Shown here: positions 22,831 through 34,844 of the stretch, piece after piece | How the letters are laid out: every line of letters begins with the position of its first letter | How positions within the stretch are numbered: position 1 is the stretch's first letter | Assembly: GCA_007115705.1 (NCBI GenBank) | Contig: QXEO01001565.1 | Span: forward strand, 3,562,027-3,626,026 | Reading direction: 5' to 3' | DNA from: Dactylis glomerata | Lineage: Eukaryota > Streptophyta > Magnoliopsida > Poales > Poaceae | Length of the DNA stretch: 64,000 nt | The notes under the pieces: generated by a model | Seen by the model: only the letters and a program-made list of their open reading frames with translations | The model's database searches: none | What the model was told of the DNA's origin: nothing | Translations under genes and position numbers: made by a program

Positions 22831-23921
22831 GGGTGTGTTTGGTAGCCCGGGTCATCTGAGAATAGCTATTTGGCCTTATACAAGCTGACTCTAGCCAAAG
22901 CTGGGTTGAGATTTTACAGTGTGTTTGGTAGGTCGGGTCTGTTGGGATATTCTGAGGTGAGATGTTGTTTGGTAGCCTGTGTAAGTTGAGTACATAAATA
23001 AGTGCAACTAGGTCCCTAAAGAGATAATTTGAAAGCAATCAGGACCCTACACCGAAATTTAAAAACAATCAGGTCCCTACATACAAAGTTAAATGCAATC
23101 AGGCCCATGGAAGAAAGTTAGAAAGCAATCAGGTCATGTTCATCCCTATCGATGCGCTCGCGCAGATCTCGTGGACATGCTCAGGGAGGGTCGTTGTCGA
23201 TGTGCTAGCTGGTCGGTCGCGCTGGTGGCGGCTCTAGGAGGCGGCGCTGGTCATCGGGCAGGGCTGGTGGTGGCGCGGGGAGGTGCGTCGTCCAGGCTAG
23301 TGGCGGCGTGAGCAGACGAGCTCGGGGATGTCTGTGCTCGTCGAGGTGATGGTCGATGTGCTCGTCGATGCGCCGCTGGGGGCGGAGGAGCACGGCCACC
23401 TTCCTGTCCTTGCGCGGCGAGCAGTGGGAGCCGCCGCCACCGCAGGGTCGGGGAGGGGGTCAGGCGCAAGAATCAGATGAGCTCGGGCACCGATCTTCCA
23501 TGGGCGAGGCGGAGAAGCACGGGCTCGACCACCGGTCTCGTGGGCGAGGTGGAGTAGCTCGGGCACAAGATGCGGACGCGCGACGAGCTCGGCCACCGGC
23601 CTTCCCGGGGCGAGGTGGCGGCCCAAGTTGCGGCCAGAGATGCAGATGGGGAGGGAGAGAGAATGGCCTGCGGGGAAAATGAGAGTGGGGGGCGATGACC
23701 CCTGCGGTTTCGGTGCCTGGCGCAGGACGCGGCGTAAGTTTTCGGGGCGAGTCCGGCCGAGCTCAGTTGCAAAGCTCGATTTGGGCTTCGCAACCGGGCA
23801 GGGCCGAGAGGCAATATTTGTATAAGTTGGGCAATGCCCAGATAAGTAAACCGGGCTACCAAACAATAAAATCTCGATTGAGATGGAAGATTCTGAGTTG
23901 AGCCGGTCTACCAAACACACT
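22831..23921. mobile_element. Non-autonomous TIR element with GC-rich load
   Basis: Outer ends GTGTGTTTGGTAG (22833) and CTACCAAACACAC (to 23920) are inverted repeats. A second, inner inverted pair, TTTGGTAGCC near 22972 and GGGCTACCAAA near 23853, is nested inside. A further direct copy of the left motif lies at 22921. The left interior holds four copies of CAATCAGG-type repeats (about 23036-23135). The core 23130-23790 is GC-rich, with imperfect repeats of CTCGGGCACCGATCTT and GGCGAGGNGGAG. It looks like captured genic or low-complexity DNA. No target duplication could be fixed, and no transposase is present. Confidence 0.6.
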
Positions 23922-24023
23922 CATAATGTATGTGACAATATCTCCTTTAAAAAAAATAGTTAGCACCATCGGAGCTGCCACAGCGAAACTTTTTTGAGGG
24001 AGACGTTTGCATGAAAATGAATA

Positions 24024-24330
24024 TCCCTCGGTTCCAAATTATTTTTTTACGAATAGAACTTTAGCATTAAAAGAAACATTAAACAATACAAAATACCTCA
24101 ACAAAAATAAAAATTATATCAAATTCTTGAGATGCCCTTCATCTTCAATCTCCGGACCGTGTCGATAGCACGCCGCTGCTGCCGCTCCTCCTAGAGCCGG
24201 CATGACGTTGTTGGTTGCGGATGAAAAGTCGCCGAACAGACCCAAAAGAGCACATCCGTTCCAAATTAGTTAATGCAAACATTTCTTTCAAAATAAGCAT
24301 GGCGATAATTAACTTTAAACGGATGAAGTA
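24024..24330. mobile_element. Decayed Stowaway-like MITE, split by a non-LTR insertion
   Basis: The left end CCCTCGGTTCCAAATTA and the right end AAACGGATGAAGTA resemble the usual Stowaway ends with mutations. Between them lies the insertion at 24042-24257. Without it the element would be roughly 90 bp. Confidence 0.5.
24042..24257 (-). mobile_element. SINE or 5'-truncated LINE insertion
   Basis: The insert begins on the plus strand with a T-run (24042-24048), i.e. an A-tail on the minus strand. It is flanked by an exact 11-bp duplication GTTCCAAATTA (24031-24041 and 24258-24268). A-tail plus variable-length target duplication is the mark of target-primed reverse transcription. The 216-bp body has no ORF that I recognise, so SINE and truncated LINE cannot be told apart. 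Confidence 0.65.
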
Positions 24331-26448
24331 TATATTATCATTGTACATAAGTTTGCTCTCCTCGATGTTGTGCATTTAGCAGACATAACCAAGTGCTTTG
24401 TTCAGTCCCGTAGCACCTATGCTAGAAAGTTGCACCGAGTGGATCAAATTCTGGCGACGTGTCGAAAATTGGCCAAAAATTGTCGTTTAAGTTGATAGAC
24501 TATGGGAAAATGAGAAAGAAAAAAAATACACAATCCATGTGAGAAAAAAAAATCACGTTATGTGGGTGAACACGTTTCTGAACCCAGATGACACAGCAAA
24601 CTCTCATCAAATGCAAATCCCCAACATGCAACACCTTCACACGGTACTTGCACCTCTGAATTGAACAAAGACGCGTTTTGCTGTAGGCTGTGTGCCCATG
24701 TCCACTGAGAAGAGTTTTGGCGTGATAAATAACAACACGACATGGTTCCGATGTTGGCATCGATCCAGCTCGCGGCGATCGCCCTATTGTGGGTTGGATC
24801 CGAACAAGGCGATCGATAGCAACAAGGACATCAGATGTTATGGCAATATCAAGGACATCAGATGTTATGGCAGTATCATATTGCCGATAGGGCATCTTGG
24901 CGACACACTTTTGTATTTCCTTTTTTCCCCTTGCTTCTTTCGACGAAGACTGTGGATTAGATCATATCGAGGCATGTGAGGCAGCTGGGCGCAGCATTTT
25001 TCTCTGCACAAACGTTGCTATCGTACCTCTGGATAAACTATGTTTTCTTAAAGCGCAGACTAATAAATTAGCTGACCATGTAAAAATCCTAGAAATTGTT
25101 GAGCAACTGTCTGGTTTGCAGGATATTATTGTGGATTTAGACTGTACTACTAGTATAGATCCTAGAACAATTGCGCAGCAGCGCAAGATAATATTTCGTC
25201 TAGTTAAACCAACATGGTCAATGGACTATGTCTCTGCAACCCGCTTAATGTAATCGAACCATCACTGGAAAACAGGATTGAACGGCCGGGTCCGTGAAGA
25301 AGTCGGTCAATGGAATAATTGAGCCTAGTGGCGGTTCTTTTCTCGCTTGAAACTCCTCAAGTGGCATTCCCTTCTTCTCTCGATGAAACAAACGGCCGGA
25401 ACTCGTCAACGGCTCGGCGCTGATGCGCATATGGAGATGCGACCATGTTCGTGTTCTTTGTCTAGGCGAAAGGGCAACAGGGAGAACGGCGAGGCGCACC
25501 GTGGACGGAGGACATGGAAAGGCGCAGATCGAGCTCATGGCCTCGACCGCGACGGATCATCATCATCATCATATATATCGTGGATCCGCCGGTGCTTCTC
25601 CCATAGCCTGTCGCCTGGCTCAGTTGCGACCTCGTAGGCATCGACAAAAACATAAATTTGTTGCTTGGGATAGTTTTTGTCACTGTTTCACCAATCGAAG
25701 CACATAGTATGAGATCGATCGGTAGTGGTGGTCGCAAACTAATTAAAAGTCGACACTTGATGATTATTCCAGGGATACTTTTCCGGTGATAAAGCTACAT
25801 TCGGCGTGGTGAGAGGAGGCAAAAGGGAGCGTGATGGTCTGAGAAAAGCCAGGCGAGCTCGGTTATTCCATGTTGTACATGGTTCCATGTCTCGTGCTTT
25901 ACATCCGTGTTCTTTCTTTGGAGGCCAAAGGATTTCTGAAAAGAGGTAGCAGGAACCCTAGCCAGGAACTATATAGGAATTATGTGTTATGCAACTATAT
26001 TCAAAGTTACTTAGAATTATTTAATATTTGGAATACTTTATTATGAAAATATACTTAAGTGTTAAGAGCTTAAGAAAGCTGGCCGATTATGAGTGAAATA
26101 CTTTGTATTCATATCCAAAGACTACCCGAATACATTGATAATTGGAAGGAACTAGGTTATGGATTAGGTTATGGCTCTAATAGCAACCTACATGATTAAT
26201 GGAATTTAGACATGATCATGGCGCATTGCTCACAAGTGTATGTTCTAGGGATGAACGGGTAGAGTTCGTTAATAGACATCGTGGTTGGTAATTTGATCTG
26301 GACTATATTCCAGAAACTAGTTTAAGAGACTAGGAATCTTATCTGTATAAAGAGACGGACTCTTTGGAAATACAGTATAAGAAGATCCATATCCCCTAGC
26401 CTCATATATATGAATTGTGAGCGGCACCACGAATAAGCGCAGAGAAAT
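24331..26448. other. Intergenic, short ORFs of unknown nature
   Basis: ORFs at 24692-24979, 24897-25253 and 25423-25707 have no domain that I recognise. A 27-bp exact-but-one tandem duplication lies at 24824-24850 and 24851-24877, and an ATC run near 25557-25572. The stretch 26280-26440 resembles the end of an old LTR but has no pair in the window. Confidence 0.4.
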
Positions 26449-26640
26449 CACTACAACACGGAACGCCTATACCGACGGTCCAAAGCCGTCGGGTTAGGCC
26501 CAAAATGTCATCGGCTTAGGTGTCGTCGACGTATGGGGGCATCGGCTTAGACCCAATTGTCGTCGACATAGCCTATGTTGTCAGCGTAGGCTATGCCGAC
26601 GGTCTAAAAATGTCGTCGGCATAGGTGATTTTCTTTTTTT
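26449..26640. mobile_element. One end of a second CACTA-type element
   Basis: CACTACAACACGG at 26449 starts a stretch with repeated inverted subterminal motifs (CCGACGG/CCGTCGG, GTCGTCGGCATAGG). This is the CACTA terminal plan. The opposite end was not found before the LTR elements at 27.6 kb, so it is truncated or interrupted. The TIR and motifs differ from those of the CACTA at 48914. Confidence 0.55.
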
Positions 26641-27561
26641 AATCAAAGTTTTGAAAAAAAAATCAATTTTTATTTCCTTTAAATTTTTTCTTATCTTTGA
26701 ATTTTTTGATATCTCTCTAATGACACTGGAACAATGACTTCCCGCTCGGTCATCAATCCTCAGATTGCTACAAGCCCAGCATGTTTAACTCCTAAGTTCT
26801 ATTTGAATAAGCTACTCTACACTACTAAATCTTTATTGATATTAGTATCATATCAATCCTCTTAAGCTATATATGTCTATATGACTGTGTGTAAGTATGT
26901 ATGTGTATATGTCTATGTATATGTATAGGTATGTGTATGCATGTGTATATGTGTTTGTTAACATTTTGACGATATGGATCTGAAGTGTTATTCCGTTGCA
27001 TTTTGATGTAATATAAGGTTGGTCTGTATGACTACCTATGTAACCCTTTTATTTATTATTAATGGTTGTGACTATGATATCAACGATGTTATGTGAATCA
27101 CAACAAGATTATCCTAGGGTTGTGATGTATTGCATAACGGACATTCGAAATTGTAAATACTGGGTGTTAGAATGATAGCAGCATAACACATCGAGAGGAA
27201 GTATGATGTATAGTTGGACCGATAGACTAAGTGACGAGGGTTAACTCAACAAATGTCCGAGATGAAGGACTTAAGATCGGGGAGATAGGGCGTCAGATGA
27301 ACTCGAAGGTAAAATCAGTCAAACAAGGTGTGTATCGAAAGTAAACGTGGGTATAAACTGGCTTGCTTTCAATCTGTCCCTCACCGTCCTCTCCTGGCCC
27401 CTATATATGGGTGGCCAGGTCTCAAGGATCGGGAGGGATCCAACACAGATTATAATATCGACATACGACATGAACTCGTATTTCGACTAGCGTTACAACT
27501 GGGCCTAGCTTAATGGGCCTCAGGGGTACTCAACTGTCGGGCTCTATTATCTACACCCTTG
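26641..27561. other. No gene; CACTA remnant, TATG microsatellite and LTR-like end
   Basis: A (TATG/TGTA)n tract lies at about 26885-26960. From about 27160 the text looks like the end of an LTR, with a CTATATATGGG core-promoter motif near 27400 and a TCTACA end near 27556. I cannot pair it with a second copy. Confidence 0.35.
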
Positions 27562-27637
27562 TCAGTAGCCCCCGAGATTCTACCAGAATTGCAGATTCGG
27601 GTTGAATCTCAGATCTTCAAATCTTCGAATTGATCAA
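27562..27637 (+). mobile_element. Host gypsy-like element H, left fragment
   Basis: A likely LTR start, TGTCAGTAGCCCCCGAG, is cut by E1 at 27637/27638. The same element resumes at 34845, as shown by the 5-bp duplication ATCAA on both sides of E1. The left boundary is a guess from the TG start. Confidence 0.4.
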
Positions 27638-29317
27638 TGATACGTCTCAAACGTATCTATAATTTTTGATACTCCATGCTTGTTTTTACACCATTTGCTT
27701 AGTGTTTCGTTACACTTCGTGGCGTTTTTATGCATTTTCCGGAACTAACCTATTAACAAGATGCAACAGTGCCAGTTCCCTGTTTTCTGCTGTTTTTGTG
27801 TTTTAGAAAAGTTACACAGGAAATATTCTCGGAATTGGACGAAATAAAAGCCAAACATCCAGATATTTAATGAAGCTTCCAGAAGACCGAAAAGGAGACG
27901 GGGAGGGGCCACGAGCCGGCCACACAATAGGGCAGCGCGGCCTAGGCCCTGGCCGCGCCCCCTATGTGTGAGACCGCCTCGGTCCACCTCTGACGCTGCC
28001 CCTTCGCCTATAAAGACCCCCCGACGGGAAAAACCTAAACACCCGATCAATTTTTCAGAAACACATCGCGATCCGCCGCCATCGTCGACCCGAGATCGGG
28101 AGGGTCCAAAAGCTCTTCCCGGCACCCTGCCGGAGAGGGGAATCGCCACCGGAGGTCTTCTTCATCGCCATGCTTGCCTCCGGCGCGATGAGTGAGTAGT
28201 CTACCTTGGACTATGGGTCCATAGCAGTAGCTAGTTGGTTGTCTTCTCCACCATGTGCTTCATGTTTAGATCTCGTGAGCTGCTTTACATGATCGAGACT
28301 ACCTTTATGTAATTCTACATGTTGTGTTTGTTGGGATCCGATGAATATTGGTGTTATGATTGAGTTGATGTGCTGAATATTATCTTATGTTATCTCTATG
28401 TTGTTTATGATCTTGCATGCTCTCCGTTGTTAGTAGCTATCTTGGCCAAGTAGATACTAGTGACTCCAAGAGGGGGTATTTATGCTCGATAGTTGGGTTC
28501 ATGCCTCTATTTAATTTGGGGAAGTGACAGAAACCTCTAAGGTTGTAGATGTGTTGTTGCCACTAGGGAGAAAACAACATTCTTATGTCCAAGGGCATAT
28601 GCTTTGTTTACATTACATACTTTGCTTAATGCAATTATCTGTTGTTCGCAACTTAATATTCACGGGGTCCTTGGATGATTCCCCGTGGGTGGATTATTAG
28701 TCATAGATGCAGTTGGATGGCGGTCTATGTATCTTGTTGTAATGCCCAGAGTAAATCTCATAGTGATCCTCTTGACATATGCACGTTATCTTTATTCTAT
28801 CAATTGCCCAACTGTAATTTGTTTACCCAGCATGTGTTATTTATCTTATGGAGAGACACCACTAGTGAACTGTGGACCCCGGTCCAATTTCCTTTACATT
28901 GCTATCACATGTTTATGTTACTCGCACTGTTTACTTTTCTCGCATACTACTACTGTTTTCCACTCGATACGCTCATTCCTTTGTTTACAGCAAACCGGTG
29001 AGATTGACAACCTCATCGTAAGTTGGGAGCAAAGTACTTGGTTGTGTTGTGTGTAGGTTCCGCGTTGCAGCTGGCAAAGCAAAGCACTGGACGAGGCGCC
29101 CTATAAATTGTCCGGAGCTGTCGCAAAGCTAGCAAGCATCACCTTCTTGAGTTTGGCTTTTTCCTACTGGATTGATATACCTTGGTTTCATAACTGAGGG
29201 AAAACTTGCTGCTATATTCATCAAACCTTCTCTTGGGGTTTCCAACTGGCCGGTCATTTATATCATCAACTACACGCCAACAATTTTCTGGCACCATTCA
29301 TCACCGCGCCACCAACA
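27638..29317 (+). repeat. E1 5' LTR
   Basis: Starts TGATACGTCTCAAACG and ends CCACCAACA. The first ~500 bp resemble the LTR of E2, while the 3' half is unrelated to it. ORFs at 28675-29056 recur in the 3' LTR simply because the LTR is repeated. Confidence 0.92.
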
Positions 29318-29325
29318 AGTTTTTC

Positions 29326-29342
29326 TGGCGCCGTTGCCGGGG
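29326..29342 (+). promoter_or_regulatory. E1 primer-binding site (tRNA-Asp type)
   Basis: TGGCGCCGTTGCCGGGG starts 9 bp after the LTR end and is the usual Athila-lineage minus-strand primer site. Confidence 0.85.
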
Positions 29343-29503
29343 AAAAAGAAGACTTCTGCAAGGGGAGTTTCGCACACACATCCTTTACTTTGTTTTAAGT
29401 TTTGCTTTACTTTATTTTTAGTTGCATCGTTTTATCAAAAACACAAAAAAATTAGTTTCCTTTTAGTTGTTATTTTTACTTGTCTGCTTTTAGTCTTGTT
29501 AGA

Positions 29504-30223
29504 ATGAGTAATCCTGAAGTTGAAGTTCGTACTTTTAAGAAACAAGGGGGAGAGAGTTTAAAAGATGCTTGGTACCGTATTAGCAATTCTCATCATAAGT
29601 GTACTAAGAAGCATTCTACCATGATCCTCCTTAGAAATTTTTATGTTGGTATATCTAGTTGGAATAGGTATGTTCTGGATACTCTTGCAGGATGTAATTT
29701 TCTGGGTACTCCCGCTCTTGAAGCATGCACTTTAATTGAAAGTTTAGTGGGAGTACCACTTATTCATGTTGTTAAAACTGAGGTCACTTTGGAGGAAGTT
29801 TTAGAAAAGCTTAGCTCTTTAGAAAAAAGTTTGCCAAATATCCTTGATAATGCTAGTCGTGTTAATGAATTGATAGAAAGTATCAGTAAGAGAATTGCCG
29901 TTTTAGAGGCTAGCACTACTCTTGATAGTCAAAATCTTAGGATTGGGAAACTGGAGGAATCTATAGAAACTTTAAGTTCAATTTTCTCTTCTCTTAAGTT
30001 TAAGAAGGAGAAAGCTTTTGTTGAAAAAGAGCAAAAATTTATGTATGTTCCCAAGGTGTCTATGCCTAAACCGCAGCATGTTTTTAAGATTGGTAAGACT
30101 TTTAGTGCAACTAAGAGTGACTTGCAGGTTGAATCATCTTCGGGAACCTCTAAAGTGCCTAGTGTGGTAAGTGGTGATCTTGAGGAAACAGTTGATCTTA
30201 ATGCTTCTTTCGAAAATACTTGA
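29504..30223 (+). CDS. E1 gag-like protein
   Basis: A 239-residue ORF starting at the ATG at 29504. The part from about residue 10 to 80 has the retrotransposon Gag pattern of a helical domain, with GGESLKDAWYRI, LLRNFYVGISSWNRYVLDTL and ALEACTLIESLVG. Residues 95-170 are predicted coiled coil (LEEVLEKLSSLEKSL and SKRIAVLEAS). The C-terminal part is Lys/Ser-rich with no zinc knuckle. It is shorter than a full Athila Gag and is followed by noncoding DNA. A trans-mobilised particle protein is a fair guess. Confidence 0.65.
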   Translation: MSNPEVEVRTFKKQGGESLKDAWYRISNSHHKCTKKHSTMILLRNFYVGISSWNRYVLDTLAGCNFLGTPALEACTLIESLVGVPLIHVVKTEVTLEEVLEKLSSLEKSLPNILDNASRVNELIESISKRIAVLEASTTLDSQNLRIGKLEESIETLSSIFSSLKFKKEKAFVEKEQKFMYVPKVSMPKPQHVFKIGKTFSATKSDLQVESSSGTSKVPSVVSGDLEETVDLNASFENT

Positions 30224-33155
30224 TTCGCACTTTCTGCGCCTAGCTCAAAGGCGTTAAAGAAAAGCACTCTTGGGAGATAACCCAATGTTTTACTTTCAGT
30301 TCTTTTTCTTTTATTTGAGTCTTGGAAGTTATTACTACTGTAATAACCTCTCCTTATCATTTTTATTTCGTTTTTGTCCAAGAGAAGCCTCTAATTTGAG
30401 TGAGGTAAGATTTGGGGATGTTGCTGTCCTGAAACAGATTTTGGTGTTGCACCGTAAAAATTCGTAAAAATTCTCAGTATATATTTTCGACCTGCGATTT
30501 CTTGTGCATATGCCCCAAGTTATATCCAAACTTTCATTAGTTTAACACTTTTTTATTTGAGCAACAGAAAACTCTCTAAAAATTCGACCTTTGTCAGCTG
30601 TTCTGTTTTGACAGATTTCTGCCATTATTTGTGTTTGTCGCTCGATCGCTTTCCTTTTGAGTTCTTTTGATCACGGAACTTTTGGGGAAGTTGCTACAGT
30701 AGTATATGCTTTATATGTGGTGGTTTTGAGTTGAAACCTGAAGCAAAAAGGGGTTGATTCATTATTATGCTTACACTAATGTTGCTAATAGAATTGTGTT
30801 GAGTTTTGTATGAAGGAAGTTTTCAAGTGTAGGGATTGGAGAATGATAAGATGAGTTGAAAAATGGACAAAAGCTCAAGATTGGGGATGCCCACGCACCC
30901 CAAGAAATATCCAAGAGGTACAAGCATCAAAGCTTGGGGATGCCCCCGAGGCACCCCTTCTTCATCGGCAAAAATCAGGTCACCTTTCAACACACTATAT
31001 TTTTATTGCTTCATGCACTATGCGTTTTTCTTGGAGCGTCAGTTGTTTTAGTTTTCAGTTTTCTTTAGTTTTGTTTTCTGCAATAAATGGTTGGACCCCA
31101 ACAAATTCCTTTTGAAGAAGTTGCCTTGCTTTTCATTTGCCAAGAACACTCTGTTTTTCACTCTTATCGTTCAACGAGTGTTCTCTTTTTCTGCTACTGC
31201 ATTTAGTTTTCGATTTTCGCCTTAATTTGTGTTCAGATCTTGTTATATCTTTGCATAAAGGTGTATTTTGACCTATCGTCCATGTTGGTATTCGTCAAAA
31301 GAGTTGTTTCAAAAAGGTTCGAATGGTGTTGGAAAAGAGAAAAAGTTTCATGCAAAAGAGTGGTACAAAAAGGAGCTTGTGTAGACTGCGGCCTAGGCTT
31401 TTGCATGTCATGCTTGATGTATTTTTGATAGTATGCTTAGTGGTTTTGCTGTAGCATGACTTGTCTCAAATGACTGAGATTGCTTAATGAGCCTTTGAAA
31501 AAAATCATGCGTTGTTTTTATTATTTGGAAGCATTATTTTGGTTTTCTCCTTGATGCTTTATTTGGGTTGACTTGGTGCATGCTCACACATATTAGACTC
31601 ATACAAAGTCGCCATTGCCTCTATGATCATTTAGTTTTTGACTTTTGATGCCATCTTATGCTTCTTTTAATGCTGCTTGGTCGCTTTGCATGATTATGGC
31701 CGTTATTGCTCTCTTAGTTGGTCGCTCCCAGTCTTTTGCTAGCCCTCATTTTGTACTGAGTATGAGCTGTACTCGTGCATCCAACTCCTAAAAACCAAGT
31801 TTGCCATTGTGTCCACCATACATACCTATTAGCAATTTGCTATTCCAAAGTACATTTGACTTGCTTTTATCTATCCTTCAAATTAAACTCTTTTTAGTGT
31901 TATGCAAAAATTGGTCAGTAAAGCTCTCACGAACCGGATGGCACACTTTACTTTTCTCGTTCTTAAAAATTTGACATTGTGGCTCTCTTATGTTGAGTTG
32001 TTATGCTTGCAAGTTGTAAGTTGGAAATTAGGCCAGCCATGCCGTCATGGGGCAAGCTTTCAACATTGCACTTTCTTTCATTTGAGTTGATATCGTGATC
32101 TTTTGTTTATGGATACTCGCGATGTGAAATAAGTTGGGAATCTTGCGGGATCATGGAGTTCTTATATGTGTTAGGGAAACGCCTGGGCCGCTAATCTAAG
32201 CCATGCATAATTCATGGTGGAAATTTACAGCATGCCCATAGTGGACATTCGACGACGCATCTCACAATAAAAAGCTATACCAATGGTAAATAAAAGAGAT
32301 GTCGAGGTGTTCATTGTGTGTTTGTCTTGTTATTTTGATGTGGGCTTGTTCCATGTCATCGGGCAGGAGGTACCCCGTTGGCAGTTCTGGATAATACACA
32401 TATATTTAAAATGACAAGAGCCTGTTTGGGACTCTAAGTCGAGTAGCATGAGGTTTGGGTATTCGTACTTCATGGGACACGAGGTTTTAACTTATGATCT
32501 GTCAAGCATATGCTTCATAATTGTACTCGCATTAACTCTAACCATTCAAGATGCTTATGATGGGGGCAATGAGAGCTCAAAGCTAGTAAGTACCATAATT
32601 TTTGAAGGTTTATAAAACTTGCAATCATTGCTTCCCTCCGCGAAGGGCCTTTCTTTTACTTTTTTGTTGAGTCACCACCTTCTATCTTTATGCACCGTCT
32701 AAGAGAGCATAGTTGTCATTCTTAGTATAATGTGCACTGTCCCAAAGTTTATTATTGATTGATTCATGATTTTGGTTTCACTTGTTCTTAAATTATTTGT
32801 ATCTAGTCGCCCTCTTAAACTTGAAGGTGTCCTATGCATTTATGTTTTGCTATTCAATGAAGGACAAGCTGAAAACTATTTGCTATGTTTTTCCATATGA
32901 TTTGAACATACATTTGACTTTCATTGTTTCATTTTCATGATCTTTTATTTGTGTTCTTTTTCATGTTATAACATGGTTGCTAAGTTTCTTCTATCAAGAT
33001 TATATCTTTCATGCCCATGTTTTAAGTTCTTTTGATCCCAGCACACAATGCTTACATAGATGATCAAGATTGTGTAGGTGCATGTCACCTCAAAAATTAT
33101 TCTTTGTTATCACTTACCTACTCGAGGACGAGCGGGAGTTAAGCTTGGGGATGCT
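30224..33155 (+). other. E1 3' internal noncoding region
   Basis: About 2.9 kb without pol. It is shared in large part with E2 (38034-40625) and E3 (50638-52238). It begins with GCTCAAAGGCGTTAAAGAAA and contains polypurine-tract-like motifs (AGATTGGGGATGCC near 30883 and AAGCTTGGGGATGCC near 30931). Short ORFs near 30856 recur in E2 and E3, but relatedness of the elements explains that. Confidence 0.6.
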
Positions 33156-34839
33156 TGATACGTCTCAAACGTATCTATAATTTTTGATGCTCCATGCTTG
33201 TTTTTACACCATTTGCTTAGTGTTTGTTACACTTCGTGGCGTTTTTATGCATTTTCCAGAACTAACCCATTAACAAGATGCCACATTGCCAGTTCCCTGT
33301 TTTCTGCTGTTTTTGTGTTTCAGAAAAGTTACACCGGAAATATTCTCAGAATTGGACGAAACAAAAGCCAAACATCCAGATATTTAACGAAGCTTCCAGA
33401 AGACCGGAGAGGAGATGGAGAGGGGCCACGAGCCAGCCACACAACAGGGCGGCGCGACCCAGGCCCTGGCCGCACCCCTATGTGTGAGACCACCTCGGTC
33501 CACCTCTGACGCTGCCCCTTCGCCTATAAAGACCCCCCCCCCCCGATGAGAAAAACCTAAACACCCGATCAATTTTCTAGAAACATATCGCGATCCGCCG
33601 CCGTCATTGACCTGAGATCGGGAGGGTCCAGAAGCTCTTCCCGGCACCCTGTCGGAGAGGGGAATCGCCACCGGAGGTCCTCTTCATCGCCATGCTTGCC
33701 TCCGGCGCGATGAGTGAGTAGTCTACCTTGGACTATGGGTCCATAACAGTATCTAGTTGGTTGTCTTCTCCACCATGTGCTTCATGTTTAGATCTCGTGA
33801 GCTGCTTTACATGATCGAGACTACCTTTATGTAATTCTACATGTTGTGTTTGTTAGGATCTGATGAATATTGGTGTTATGATTGAGTTGATGTGCTGAAT
33901 ATTATCTTATGTTATCTCTATGTTGTTTATGATCTTGCATGCTCTCCGTTGTTAGTAGCTATCTTGGCCAAGTAGATACTAGTGACTCCAAGAGAGGGTA
34001 TTTATGCTCGATAGTTGGGTTCATGCCTCTATTTAATCTGGGGGAGTGACAGAAACCTCTAAGGTTGTAGATGTGTTGTTGCCACTAGGGAGAAAACAAC
34101 ATTCTTATGTCCAAGGGCATATGCTTTGTTTACATTACACACTTTGCTTAATGCAATTATCTGTTGTTCGCAACTTAATATTCACGGGGTCCTCAGATGA
34201 TTCCCCGTGGGTGGATTATTAGTTATAGATACAGTTGGATGGCGATCTATGTATCTTGTTGTAATGCCCAGAGTAAATCTCATAGTGATCCTCTTGACAT
34301 ATGCACGTTATCTTTATTCTATCAATTGCCCAACTGTAATTTGTTTACCCAGCATATGTTATTTATCTTATGGAGAGACACCAGTAGTGAACTATGGACC
34401 CCGGTCCAATTTCCTTTACATTACTATCACCTGTTTACTTTACTCGCACTGTTTACTTTTCTCGCATACTACTACTGTTTTCCACTCGATACGCTCATTC
34501 CTTTGTTTACAGCAAACCGGTGAGATTGACAACCTCATCGTAAGTTGCGAGCAAAGTACTTGGTTGTGTTGTGTGTAGGTTCCGCGTTGCAGCTGGCAAA
34601 GCAAAGCACTGGATGAGGCGCCCTATAAATTGTCCGGAGCTGTCGCGAAGCTAGCAAGCATCACCTTCTTGAGTTTGGTTTTTTCCTACTGGATTGATAT
34701 ACCTTGGTTTCATAACTGAGGGAAAACTTGTTGCTATATTCATTAAACCTTCTCTTGGGGTTTCCAACTGGCCGGTCATTTATATCATCAACTACACGCC
34801 AACAGTTTTCTGGCACCATTCATCACTGCGCCACCAACA
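33156..34839 (+). repeat. E1 3' LTR
   Basis: Paired with 27638-29317. It contains a C-run near 33531-33544 that is shorter in the 5' LTR, and a one-base deletion in the GTTTCGTTACAC block. Confidence 0.92.
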
Positions 34840-34844
34840 ATCAA

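Larger units (their letters stand above)
27638..34839 (+). mobile_element. E1: complete non-autonomous Athila-lineage LTR retrotransposon
   Basis: LTRs lie at 27638-29317 (1680 bp) and 33156-34839 (1684 bp), both TGATACGTC...CCAACA, flanked by the exact duplication ATCAA (27633-27637 and 34840-34844). The primer-binding site TGGCGCCGTTGCCGGGG (29326-29342) matches tRNA-Asp as in Athila elements. The polypurine tract AAGCTTGGGGATGCT ends at 33155. Inside there is a gag-like ORF but no protease, RT or integrase, so it must borrow enzymes in trans. LTRs differ at roughly 2.5-3% by eye. Confidence 0.92.

Noticed and set aside
28675..29056. ORFs of 108 and 123 residues that reappear at 34197-34578 almost unchanged
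   Set aside because: They lie in the two LTRs of E1. Repetition reflects LTR identity, not gene conservation.
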